From an uncultured Gammaproteobacteria bacterium (lineage in GTDB: Bacteria; Pseudomonadota; Gammaproteobacteria; Pseudomonadales; Azotimanducaceae_A), in contig CAJWGQ010000010.1 in assembly GCA_913041025.1 (NCBI GenBank), forward strand, positions 1 through 30,484: 30,484 bases of DNA, given 5' to 3'. Positions 16,213-23,950 of the stretch are shown here, piece after piece. Under the pieces are notes generated by a model, which made no database searches, had not been told where the DNA came from, and was given only the letters and a program-made list of their open reading frames with translations. The position numbers and the translations under genes were made by a program. Each line of letters starts with the position of its first letter. Within the stretch, counting starts at the first letter, position 1.

Positions 16213-17466
16213 ATGGAAGAATCAAAGATCAAACAACAAGCTAGAGACTGGATCAAATCTAACTGGAACGCTGATCAGTCGCTTTTGACCTGGCGTACCA
16301 TGCTCTTAGAGAGTGGCTGGGGGGTCCCTGCCTGGCCGAAGAATTTTTTCGGGCTAGGACTGACCCCTGCAAAAGCTCTTGAAGTCGATGAGGTTTTTGC
16401 CGAGCTTGGCGCGATTGGTGCGGCGAACTCAGGAGTCAGAATGCTGGCTGCGGCCACGCTACTAGAACATGCGAATGACTCTCAGAAACAACGCTATCTG
16501 CCTGGTATTGTAACGGGCGCTGAAACCTGGTGTCAGCTATTTAGCGAACCTGGAAGCGGATCAGATTTGGCTGGGGCAACCACCAAAGGCGAGCGCGATG
16601 GCGATGAATGGGTCATCAATGGTCAAAAGGTATGGACAACAAGCGCTCACCACGCCGATTTCGGGCTGCTGCTCGCTCGAACAAACTGGGATAAACCCAA
16701 ACATCAAGGTTTAACATTTTTTGTGCTGGATATGCATCAGCCTGGCGTGGAGGTCCGACAGCTCAAACAAATGAACGGTCACGCTTCATTTAACGAGGTG
16801 TTTTTTACCGATGCGCGAATACCTCATCAGAATATGATCGGTGAGGAAGAAAATGGATGGCCCATCGCCATCACCACTTTGGCGCACGAGCGCAGGAGCT
16901 TTGACCGGAATCGAGACAGTGGCGGAATTTTAAAACGTTCAGGCTCTATCTACGACGAGTACCGAAAGGAGATTGAGATTGCAAATGAGCCCTACCGCTG
17001 GTATCCGCAAAGAGCAGGAAGGGTAGACTTGGTGATAGAACGTGCACGCGAGACGGGAGCCATCAAAGATCCAGTGATACGCCAGGAAATCGCAAAACTG
17101 TTAATGCTCAACAACAGCGCTCAGTGGACCGCAGCGAGAGCCAGGGCTGCGCAAATTGCCGGTAAGCCTCAGGGGCCTGAAGGATCTTTGGGCAAACTGG
17201 CTGCCAGCAACATAGCTAGACTTGCTTCCCGGGTCCATACGATGATCACCGGTTCAGATGCGATGCTGACCGGAGACAGCAGCCCTATGGAAGGAGTTAT
17301 TGCTGAAATACTGGTCTCAGTACCAGCAGTTTCCATCGCTGGCGGTACGGACGAAATTCAAAAGAACATCATCGCCGAGCGGGTCTTGAATATGCCAAAA
17401 GAAACCCGATTTGATACCGGGCCCTTCAAAGACGTGCCGCGCAACCAAGCAAATCGGGACATTTAA
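16213..17466 (+). CDS. Acyl-CoA dehydrogenase, probable catalytic partner subunit
   Basis: 417 residues. Landmarks: CQLFSEPGSGSDLAGATTKG (FAD/acyl-CoA site, 107-126), QKVWTTSAHHADF, TDARIP, and GGTDEIQKNIIAERVLNMP (377-395) near the C-terminus. The MCAD-type Glu is Gly (A-G-G-T), but Glu226 in LAHERRSF sits where isovaleryl-CoA dehydrogenase and ChsE2-like enzymes carry their base. Known: paired ACADs of this kind (ChsE1-ChsE2 in mycobacteria) form alpha2beta2 enzymes acting on bulky or branched acyl-CoAs. The ATG is 3 bases after the previous stop and 3 bases before the next gene, a tightly packed operon. The substrate here is not known. Confidence 0.9.
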   Translation: MEESKIKQQARDWIKSNWNADQSLLTWRTMLLESGWGVPAWPKNFFGLGLTPAKALEVDEVFAELGAIGAANSGVRMLAAATLLEHANDSQKQRYLPGIVTGAETWCQLFSEPGSGSDLAGATTKGERDGDEWVINGQKVWTTSAHHADFGLLLARTNWDKPKHQGLTFFVLDMHQPGVEVRQLKQMNGHASFNEVFFTDARIPHQNMIGEEENGWPIAITTLAHERRSFDRNRDSGGILKRSGSIYDEYRKEIEIANEPYRWYPQRAGRVDLVIERARETGAIKDPVIRQEIAKLLMLNNSAQWTAARARAAQIAGKPQGPEGSLGKLAASNIARLASRVHTMITGSDAMLTGDSSPMEGVIAEILVSVPAVSIAGGTDEIQKNIIAERVLNMPKETRFDTGPFKDVPRNQANRDI

Positions 17467-17469
17467 TTA

Positions 17470-18669
17470 GTGAGCGCTCCCAGACCTCTTGATGGAATAA
17501 AGGTTATCGAGGTGGGTCAGCTCCTTGCGGGTCCTTTTACCGGCACTTTCCTCGGCTACTTCGGCGCCGAGGTCATCAAGGTCGAGCCTCCTGGTAAGGG
17601 AGACCCTATCCGGGAATGGCGACTGCTCGATGATAATGGCACCTCATTTTGGTGGCAGTCACTCGGCCGAAATAAAAAGTCTGTTACCGCAAATCTTCGA
17701 AGCGCTAAAGGTCGTGAGGTGGTGGCAAAACTCGCAAAAGAAGCCGACGTTCTAATAGAGAATTTCAAACCAGGAACCATGGAGAAATGGGGACTGGGAC
17801 CTGACGATCTTGAACAAGAAAACCCCAATCTGATCTACGTCCGGGTATCAGGCTATGGCCAAACAGGCCCTTACAGCAAAAAACCTGGTTACGCTTCGGT
17901 TACGGAAGCGTTCAGCGGGTTTCGTTACCTAAACGGTTTTGAAGATCGACCACCAGTGAGACCCAATCTTAGTATGGGAGATACAGTGGCCGGGCTTCAC
18001 GCGGTGCTCGGAGTCTTGATGGCGTTGCTTGAACGCAAACAAAATCGGGGAACGGGAGGCCAGGTCATCGATGTTGCTCTATATGAGTCTATGTTTAACT
18101 TGATGGAGGGCGTGTTGCCAGAATTCGACGGAGCTGGAGCTATTAGAGAGCCCTCTGGCTCCACGTTAACAGGAATTGTTCCCACCAATACCTACCTTTG
18201 TTCAGATAATAAACACGTCGTCATCGGTGCGAATGGCGATTCGATTTACGTTCGGCTAATGAATGCCATAGGACGAACCGATCTTGCCAATGACCCAAAG
18301 CTGAGCACTAACAGCGGGAGAGTCGAAAACCAGCTAGAAATAGACGATGCCATCGCCTTTTGGACTAACTCCAGAGCAAGCACGCAGGTCATGCAGATTC
18401 TGGAGGATGCCGAGGTTCCCGTGGGTCTAATCTACAACATAAAAGACATGCTCGAAGACCCTCATTACCAATCTCGCGATCTTTTTGAAGAAGTCGAGGT
18501 CGACGGAAGCGCTCTAAAGATACCGGCAATTCTTCCCAAACTGAGCAAAACGCCCGGACGAACAAATCACCCTGGGCCACGGGTAGGGAGCTCGACGATG
18601 AGCACTCTCAAAGAACTTGGCTACACAGAAGACCAACTCAACTCAATGAAAAATGATGGAGATATCTGA
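17470..18669 (+). CDS. Class III CoA-transferase (CaiB/BaiF family)
   Basis: 399 residues starting at GTG 17470. Family features: GIKVIEVGQLLAGPFTG (9-25), FGAEVIKVEPPGKGD, LIENFKPGTMEKWGLG and the catalytic loop LSMGDTVAGLHAVLG, with Asp171 in the position of the formyl-CoA transferase nucleophile. The His expected for the racemase branch is absent (the equivalent of AGHD reads KPGYAS). Role: moving CoA between acids, probably activating the pathway substrate or an intermediate at the expense of another acyl-CoA. It is the third gene of the ACAD operon, with 3-base gaps on both sides. The donor and acceptor are unknown. Confidence 0.9.
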   Translation: MSAPRPLDGIKVIEVGQLLAGPFTGTFLGYFGAEVIKVEPPGKGDPIREWRLLDDNGTSFWWQSLGRNKKSVTANLRSAKGREVVAKLAKEADVLIENFKPGTMEKWGLGPDDLEQENPNLIYVRVSGYGQTGPYSKKPGYASVTEAFSGFRYLNGFEDRPPVRPNLSMGDTVAGLHAVLGVLMALLERKQNRGTGGQVIDVALYESMFNLMEGVLPEFDGAGAIREPSGSTLTGIVPTNTYLCSDNKHVVIGANGDSIYVRLMNAIGRTDLANDPKLSTNSGRVENQLEIDDAIAFWTNSRASTQVMQILEDAEVPVGLIYNIKDMLEDPHYQSRDLFEEVEVDGSALKIPAILPKLSKTPGRTNHPGPRVGSSTMSTLKELGYTEDQLNSMKNDGDI

Positions 18670-18672
18670 GCA

Positions 18673-19503
18673 ATGACGAATCAAATTGATACAGGAACAG
18701 ATGAGCTTTTATGTTCACTCGATGAGCGCGTAGCTCTCATTACGCTCAACCGACCCGAAAGGAAGAATGCTTTATCCGACAATCTAACCCCAGCACTACG
18801 CCAAACCCTATTTGAGCTCAACACCAACCAAGAGGTTGGCTGTATTGTGATCACTGGCGCAGGCAATGCATTTTGTGCCGGCGGCGACGTATCAGGTATG
18901 GGTGGCGGTTCTAATACTGAAACCCCAAAGAAGCCCCCTACCATCCAAGATCGAGTGAACACCCTTCAACATAAACAAGAAACACTGACACTGCGGCTTT
19001 TTGAGCATGCTAAACCAACAATCGCTTCGCTTCCTGGACCAGCGGTGGGCGCAGGAATGTGTATTGCCCTCGCCTGCGACATCCGAGTAGGGGCTGAATC
19101 AGCATTTATTGGAACCGGCTATCGTAACGTCGGATTTTCAGGGGACTATGGCGGCAGCTGGTTGCTGACTCAACTCGTAGGAGTGGCAAAAGCGAAAGAG
19201 CTCTTTTTTACAGGTCGGCGAGTTCAATCGGATGAATGCCTGGCGTTAGGCCTATTCAACCAGGTCGTACCAGACGATCAGCTGCAGAATGCGACCATGG
19301 AGCTCGCGAAACAAATTGCGTCAGGCCCTCCCATCGCAATTGGTTATATGAAGGAGAATATAAATAAAGCGCTAGAACTGGACTTACGAGGTGCGCTTGC
19401 TCAGGAAGCTGACCGATTGATGCGCTGCGCGGAAACCAATGATCACAAAGAGGCAGTTAGAGCGTTCATGGAGAAACGAGCCCCAGTTTTTAACGGCGAC
19501 TAA
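18673..19503 (+). CDS. Crotonase-family protein (enoyl-CoA hydratase/isomerase)
   Basis: 276 residues. Crotonase signs: ALITLNRPERKNALSDNL, the oxyanion-hole segment GNAFCAGGDVSGMG (64-77) and AVGAGMCIALACDIRVGAES. Neither of the two glutamates of classical enoyl-CoA hydratase is present: their positions read Cys130 and Tyr150. Instead Asp158 occurs in GFSGDYGGSWLL, the place where several isomerase-like crotonases carry an acid. It is therefore more likely an isomerase, C-C hydrolase or other crotonase than a standard hydratase. GGAGATAT precedes the ATG. It is the last gene of the four-gene operon; its stop overlaps the convergent CMD-like gene. Confidence 0.9.
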   Translation: MTNQIDTGTDELLCSLDERVALITLNRPERKNALSDNLTPALRQTLFELNTNQEVGCIVITGAGNAFCAGGDVSGMGGGSNTETPKKPPTIQDRVNTLQHKQETLTLRLFEHAKPTIASLPGPAVGAGMCIALACDIRVGAESAFIGTGYRNVGFSGDYGGSWLLTQLVGVAKAKELFFTGRRVQSDECLALGLFNQVVPDDQLQNATMELAKQIASGPPIAIGYMKENINKALELDLRGALAQEADRLMRCAETNDHKEAVRAFMEKRAPVFNGD

Positions 19504-20147
19504 TCCTGTCGTTCAATCACCCTCATGAAATCAATATCCTTTTTCTCTCCATCGGGAAGAGGAACCTCGGTTATGCGTTCGTCAACGTCGTCAAATTCAA
19601 GCCTTAACGCTCGAGTCATCGTCGCATGCATTTCATACATGCAAGTGATATAGGTTAATTCTAAGATTGCCTCATCACTGAGATGATCCTTCAGCATCGA
19701 AAAAACTGCATCCGAACTCCTTCCACCACCTAAAACAAGATCATCAGTATAGGCCAGGACTGCGCGTTCAATATCGCTAAATAGATCGGTTGCCGACCAG
19801 TGAGGAATCGCTTCTATTTGTTCTTCGCTAAAACCACATGCTCTGAGCGCTTTACAGTGCTGCGAAAAAACAAACTGACTACCACGAGCGAAGCCAGCTC
19901 TCGCCTGGCCGAGCTCTCTCAATTCCGCACTAATAAAACGATTTCTACCTCGATAAAATTTGAACCCATCGACTGCATGTTTCATACAGTCCGGCACTAA
20001 CGCAAAAACAGTCCACCAGTTCCCCGGAGTTCCTGTTGCCGTGCCTGGTTCTTCTACCGGATCTCTATCAGGGCCAAAAAGCGCCTCATATAAGGGCAAC
20101 AAATCTTTGTCGACTTGATCTCTAGGCACTTCTCTGAGTCTTGGCAT
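19500..20147 (-). CDS. Carboxymuconolactone decarboxylase (CMD/AhpD-like) family protein
   Basis: 215 residues of alpha-helical CMD type: ELRELGQARAGFARGSQFVF, SQHCKALRACG, FSEEQIEAI, FSDIERAVLAYTDDL and LTYITCMYEM. The E-x-x-C-x-x-H motif of AhpD peroxidases is missing; around His97 it reads SQFVFSQHC, so a disulfide-based peroxidase role is unlikely. CMD-like proteins are often found beside aromatic and CoA catabolic genes with unassigned roles (decarboxylase, lyase or detoxification). GGAGGAAT before ATG 20147 fixes the start. It is the last of a three-gene minus-strand operon, 37 bases after the crotonase gene, and its last bases overlap the convergent crotonase. Confidence 0.87.
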   Translation of the reverse strand: MPRLREVPRDQVDKDLLPLYEALFGPDRDPVEEPGTATGTPGNWWTVFALVPDCMKHAVDGFKFYRGRNRFISAELRELGQARAGFARGSQFVFSQHCKALRACGFSEEQIEAIPHWSATDLFSDIERAVLAYTDDLVLGGGRSSDAVFSMLKDHLSDEAILELTYITCMYEMHATMTRALRLEFDDVDERITEVPLPDGEKKDIDFMRVIERQD

Positions 20148-20184
20148 CTATTCCTCCGGGAACTTTGAATTGAAGAATCTGTTT

Positions 20185-20976
20185 TCAGCGATTTCTGGCT
20201 GCCTTGAAATCTGGCTCACGCTTTTCAAGAAAGGCGCTGATCGCTTCCTTGTGCTCTTCTGAGACATAGCACTCTTGCAGCGCTTCCATTTCTCGTTTCT
20301 GAACGGCCTTGAGATCTGAATCGCTCGCATTAGCAGTAAGTAATTTTTTGATGTGCCTGACAGAGGCGAGAGGATTGTCGCCCATGCCTCTTGCCACCTC
20401 GATTGCTGCTGGCACCAGTTCTTCCTGGCTGGTCACTCTATCCACCAAGCCAAGCTCCTTGGCTTCGTTCGCCATTATCGTTTTCCCTGATAACATCAGT
20501 TCACTGGCGTTACCAAAACCCAGGCGGCTTGCTAAAAAATGTGAACTTGCAAGCTCCGGAACCAGTCCCATCTTGACAAATCGCATGCTAAGTTTCGCTT
20601 GCTCAGAGGCGATGAGATAGTCCATTGGGAGTACCTGGGTCAGCCCGACCCCCACCGCCGCTCCGTTAATAGCGGCGACCATTGGCTTTGACTCTCTGAT
20701 TTGATTAACCCAGTCCCGAGTCCCACCAGAATTACCCGTATCTTTACCATCGGCCTGAGCCTTGAAGACCGCTTCTATGTCCGCCCCTGCACAAAACCCT
20801 CTACCCTCTCCAGTCAACACCATCGCAACGACATCATCATCTTCATTCGCGATCTGGATCGCTTCCGAGAGTTCGGCTCCCATCTTGGGAGTCCAGGCAT
20901 TCAGCCTTTCCGGGCGATTCATTGTTAACACGCTAACGGAATCGACCACATCTACTAAAATCGTTTCATAAGTCAT
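20185..20976 (-). CDS. Crotonase-family protein, enoyl-CoA isomerase-like
   Basis: 263 residues from ATG 20976, which has AGGGAA upstream; a GTG one codon earlier overlaps the previous stop. Features: SVLTMNRPERLNAWTPKMG, the oxyanion-hole segment GRGFCAGADIEAVF, and GAAVGVGLTQVLPMDYLIAS. The first hydratase Glu is replaced (Leu-Thr at G-C-E-L). The second segment reads MGLVPELASSHFL, with Glu in the place used by delta3,delta2-enoyl-CoA isomerases. Likely role: shifting a double bond in an unsaturated acyl-CoA so beta-oxidation can continue. It lies between the VOC and CMD-like genes and is co-directional with both. Confidence 0.9.
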   Translation of the reverse strand: MTYETILVDVVDSVSVLTMNRPERLNAWTPKMGAELSEAIQIANEDDDVVAMVLTGEGRGFCAGADIEAVFKAQADGKDTGNSGGTRDWVNQIRESKPMVAAINGAAVGVGLTQVLPMDYLIASEQAKLSMRFVKMGLVPELASSHFLASRLGFGNASELMLSGKTIMANEAKELGLVDRVTSQEELVPAAIEVARGMGDNPLASVRHIKKLLTANASDSDLKAVQKREMEALQECYVSEEHKEAISAFLEKREPDFKAARNR

Positions 20977-20978
20977 CA

Positions 20979-21740
20979 CTATTCCCTAATCAAATTTATC
21001 CTCAATCCGCAAAGCATAACTTGATTCTCATCCGTTTGCGCATCAAGGTTACGTGCTGCACCGAGCACCGAGTCAAAATCCCTGCAAATCACGTCAATAC
21101 CACCCAGACCTTCTGGTCGTCCATCACTGCATTCCACAAATCTGATGCTGGCGTTATCCAAGGTCAAAGTGTTGTTCTCTAACGGTAGTTGGGCGATTTC
21201 AGACCAACGGGACCCCACAGCTTCAGGGTCATCGCACTGGATCTCAGCTGCTGAGATTCCTGACACACGATCAGTCAGCTTGGCTCGCTGCCAGTTAGGG
21301 CCGGCTGGGTGCCACGGCCCGTCAGGGGCATGTGCGTTGTCCCCTCGTTGCTCATCAATCTCAAAAAAAGAACCACCTGTATCCTTGGGATGCAATTGCA
21401 TTAGTCCGTAGTCCTCTCCATCCCGATACGCCACGGTGCGTACGCCCAACTCCTTCACGCGCGCGACTCGAGGCTTGTGATCATCCACCTGTGTAATCAC
21501 CATATAACCGCCGTCACCCCCTCTTCGATCCAGATAACGACCGCCAGCCGTATCCTCTTTGAACGGGGAGACCACCTCAAGTAGCTGATTACCTACCGGC
21601 AACAGAATATTATTGAGTCCAAAGACCTCAACTCCTGGATCCCTGTAACAAACCTCCAACCCAAGCACCTCGGTCAGCTGCGATTCGGCAACCTTCAATT
21701 CATTCGCTACCAGCGCGATCTGCCTTAACCTAATCCACAT
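20979..21740 (-). CDS. VOC family (glyoxalase-like) protein
   Basis: 253 residues made of two weakly similar beta-alpha-beta-beta-beta modules: an N-terminal one starting LRQIALVANELKVAESQL and containing VLGLEVCYRD and GGSFFEIDEQ (~124-133), and a C-terminal one from ISAAEIQCDDPEAVGSRW. The usual first metal-binding His of VOC enzymes (H-I-x-L) is Gln in RQIALV, so metal-dependent dioxygenase or lyase activity is uncertain. GGGGGAAC lies upstream of the ATG. First gene of the minus operon; its stop is 2 bases before the crotonase ATG. The VOC superfamily includes dioxygenases, epimerases and resistance proteins; I cannot choose among them. Confidence 0.82.
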   Translation of the reverse strand: MWIRLRQIALVANELKVAESQLTEVLGLEVCYRDPGVEVFGLNNILLPVGNQLLEVVSPFKEDTAGGRYLDRRGGDGGYMVITQVDDHKPRVARVKELGVRTVAYRDGEDYGLMQLHPKDTGGSFFEIDEQRGDNAHAPDGPWHPAGPNWQRAKLTDRVSGISAAEIQCDDPEAVGSRWSEIAQLPLENNTLTLDNASIRFVECSDGRPEGLGGIDVICRDFDSVLGAARNLDAQTDENQVMLCGLRINLIRE

Positions 21741-21805
21741 TTTTTCGTTCCCCCAATTTTTCGCCTCAAAGCTTAACTCGAGCTGGCCTGTAAGTAACTA
21801 AGCCG

Positions 21806-21836
21806 TTGACAGCACACGAACCCTTGTGACTATTAT
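21806..21836 (+). promoter_or_regulatory. Possible promoter for the epoxide hydrolase operon
   Basis: A perfect TTGACA (21806-21811) and TATTAT (21831-21836) lie in the 130-base divergent gap. The spacing of 19 bases is longer than the ideal 17, so activity may need an activator. Found by eye. Confidence 0.4.
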
Positions 21837-21870
21837 TGTGTTTAGGCTTTCATTTAAAAGGTAACCATCG

Positions 21871-22845
21871 ATGACGGATTCTCAGAAGTACCCCAACATC
21901 AATCAGCGCAGAGTAGAGACCAACGGAATATCCCTGAATATCGCCGAACAAGGTGAAGGGCCTCTGGTTCTGATGCTCCACGGTTTTCCTGAGTCTTGGT
22001 ATTCCTGGCGACACCAATTCAGCGCTCTTGCAGAGGCCGGTTATCATGCGGTAGCCCCGGACATGAGAGGCTACGGAGAAAGCGATAAGCCCTTTGAGAT
22101 AGAGGCCTACAATCAGGTTGAGGTGGTCAACGATATTATTGGACTTATTCCGGCGCTCGGCTACGAAACAGCTGTGGTATTCGGTCATGATTGGGGTGCA
22201 CCGACTGCCTGGAGCTGCGCGTTAAATCATGCTGATAAAGTCTCTGCGGTGGGAGCGCTCTCCGTTCCCTTTAGGCCTCGGGGAGACTCGCCTCCTCTGG
22301 CCACACTGAAAGCCATATTCAAGGATCGCTTTTTTTACCAGCTTTATTTTCAAGAACCGGGCAAAGCCGAGGCCGAACTTGAAAAGGATCCAGCGCTGAC
22401 TATCCGTAAGTTCTACCATATGGCTAGCGGCGAGATGAACACCAGCCTGCTCAGCGAAAAACCGGCTGACGCGGATCTCCTCTCAGACCTTCCCGATCCT
22501 GGATCACAAATGGGGCCTTGGATTTCTGAGGAAGACGTGATTTTTTATGCGAGCGAATTCAAACAAAGTGGTTTCAGAGGCCCTTTGAGCTACTACCGCA
22601 ACATGGACCTAACCTGGGAACTGACTCAAGATTCGCCTCGACAGATATCACAACCTGCACTATTCGTGGCTGGTGAAAGAGATGGGGTTATTTTGATGGC
22701 CGCCGACGCACTAAAAGAGTTAGACAAGCACGTGCCTGACCTGAGAGTAAACAAACTCATTCCCAAAATCGGTCACTGGACCCAACAAGAAGCTCCGGAA
22801 GAGGTCAATAAGGCTTTGATTGAGTTTCTCGAAAAAGTTGACTGA
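21871..22845 (+). CDS. Alpha/beta hydrolase, epoxide hydrolase type
   Basis: 324 residues. Seen: the oxyanion motif HGFPESWYSW (37-46), PDMRGYGESDKP, nucleophile Asp107 in FGHDWGAPTAW, acid Asp271 in AGERDGV and base His302 in IGHWTQQEAPE, giving a complete Asp-His-Asp triad. Lid tyrosines (YQLYFQ near 156-159 and LSYYRNMDL near 241-242) fit the epoxide-activating pair. Known: soluble epoxide hydrolases open epoxides to diols through a covalent ester; an Asp nucleophile excludes ordinary esterases, and fluoroacetate-type dehalogenases are an alternative. It is the first gene of an operon with two CaiB-like proteins, the next start being 1 base after its stop. An epoxide in the pathway or a detoxification step is implied. 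Confidence 0.9.
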   Translation: MTDSQKYPNINQRRVETNGISLNIAEQGEGPLVLMLHGFPESWYSWRHQFSALAEAGYHAVAPDMRGYGESDKPFEIEAYNQVEVVNDIIGLIPALGYETAVVFGHDWGAPTAWSCALNHADKVSAVGALSVPFRPRGDSPPLATLKAIFKDRFFYQLYFQEPGKAEAELEKDPALTIRKFYHMASGEMNTSLLSEKPADADLLSDLPDPGSQMGPWISEEDVIFYASEFKQSGFRGPLSYYRNMDLTWELTQDSPRQISQPALFVAGERDGVILMAADALKELDKHVPDLRVNKLIPKIGHWTQQEAPEEVNKALIEFLEKVD

Positions 22846-22846
22846 G

Positions 22847-23950
22847 ATGCAAGCGCTCCAGGATCTGACCATTGTTGATATTTCCGGAACGATTGCGACG
22901 TGTTATTCCGCTAAGCTATTTGCCGACTATGGCGCACAAGTATTCAATCTCGAACCCGAAGAAGGTTTTCCAACTCGCAAAATCAAGCCGTTCATTCCAG
23001 ACACGAAAGAAAGCGCCATGCATGGCTACCTAAATACGAACAAAAAAAGCGTAAGCACTCTAAAGCCTGAAGAACTTCAAATAGCTGACCTCGTCATCTA
23101 CGATCAAAACATCGACCAGATCGATGAGTCCACAATCGAAACGAACACGAGCGCTATCAGCTGGTTCGGCAAAACTGGTCCCTATCATCAGTTTAAAGGG
23201 TCAGATGCGATGATCCAGTCGCTGATCGGGCAGGTCCGCACAATAGGTCCTCCAGAAGGGCCGCCGATACTACCAACCGGCTATCAGACTCAGATTATTG
23301 GCGGGTTAACCGCTTACGTGGGAAGCCTAGGTCATTTGTTAGGCAATTCGCTAAAAAATAATGCGAAGCCTTTCCATCTCGACACCTCAATTTTCGAGGC
23401 AAATATGTGCCTAACCGACGCGGCGCTCTTGCACGCGGAAACGCAGGTCGATATTACACCTAGACTAGGCGTCAACCGGTTTGCGCCTACCTACCCTCTG
23501 GGTGTCTATCCCTGCAAGGATGGTTGGTTAGGCATTACGGTGCTTTCGCCTTCCCAGTGGGAGAGTTTTTGTAAGCTGTTGGAACTCGACGAGCTCGCAC
23601 AAACCCCACTATTTCACGCTAGCATGAATCGACTCGAAGCAGCCGATCTAATCGAACCCATGATTCTGGAGAAACTTCAAAGTCACTCTGCAGAAGAACT
23701 ATTCTACAAAGGCCAGCAAGCCCGGATACCCTTGGCCCGAGTTCCCACCATGGAGGAACTATTTGAAGTTGATCAGTACCTCAATCGCAATGCTTTCAGC
23801 ACAGCAAACCAGGCTGGATATACTTATCGAGTCCCTTCCATCCCTTTTAGACTATTTAAAACACCACCAAATTTCGGCGGATCGGTAAGCTCGGTTGGTG
23901 AAGACCAAAAGGCTTGGGATCAAATGAAGACAATAGGAAGCCGCTCATGA
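22847..23950 (+). CDS. CaiB/BaiF-like protein lacking the catalytic Asp, probable partner subunit
   Basis: Start set at ATG 22847 (MQALQDLTIVDISGTIATCY); an in-frame ATG at 22820 lies inside the hydrolase gene and adds nine residues unlike the family. 367 residues of class III CoA-transferase fold, with FADYGAQVFNLEPEEG, SWFGKTGPY and the C-terminal YPLGVYPCKDGWLGI. In the loop where transferases have L-G-D-x-x-A-G, it reads YQTQIIGGL, with Gln149 where the nucleophile should be. The GRNK-type N-terminal helix is also shortened. The downstream CaiB gene, overlapping by 4 bases, keeps the Asp. Heteromeric class III transferases with one active subunit are known (BbsEF of toluene degraders), and that is the best model here. 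Confidence 0.85.
   Translation: MQALQDLTIVDISGTIATCYSAKLFADYGAQVFNLEPEEGFPTRKIKPFIPDTKESAMHGYLNTNKKSVSTLKPEELQIADLVIYDQNIDQIDESTIETNTSAISWFGKTGPYHQFKGSDAMIQSLIGQVRTIGPPEGPPILPTGYQTQIIGGLTAYVGSLGHLLGNSLKNNAKPFHLDTSIFEANMCLTDAALLHAETQVDITPRLGVNRFAPTYPLGVYPCKDGWLGITVLSPSQWESFCKLLELDELAQTPLFHASMNRLEAADLIEPMILEKLQSHSAEELFYKGQQARIPLARVPTMEELFEVDQYLNRNAFSTANQAGYTYRVPSIPFRLFKTPPNFGGSVSSVGEDQKAWDQMKTIGSRS

Noticed and set aside
19500..20147. AhpD-type alkylhydroperoxidase for the CMD-like protein
   Set aside because: The C-x-x-C-type redox motif is absent around His97, so peroxidase activity is not supported.
21741..21870. Copies of the CATGTTAC repeat in the other two divergent gaps
   Set aside because: Only short partial matches (GTTACTT on the opposite strand here, CATTAGT near 10881) are present, not enough to propose a shared operator.
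23914..23946. Earlier start for the last CaiB gene
   Set aside because: It would overlap the preceding gene by 37 bases with extra residues not seen in the family. ATG 23947 with AGGAAG upstream and an ATGA overlap is better.
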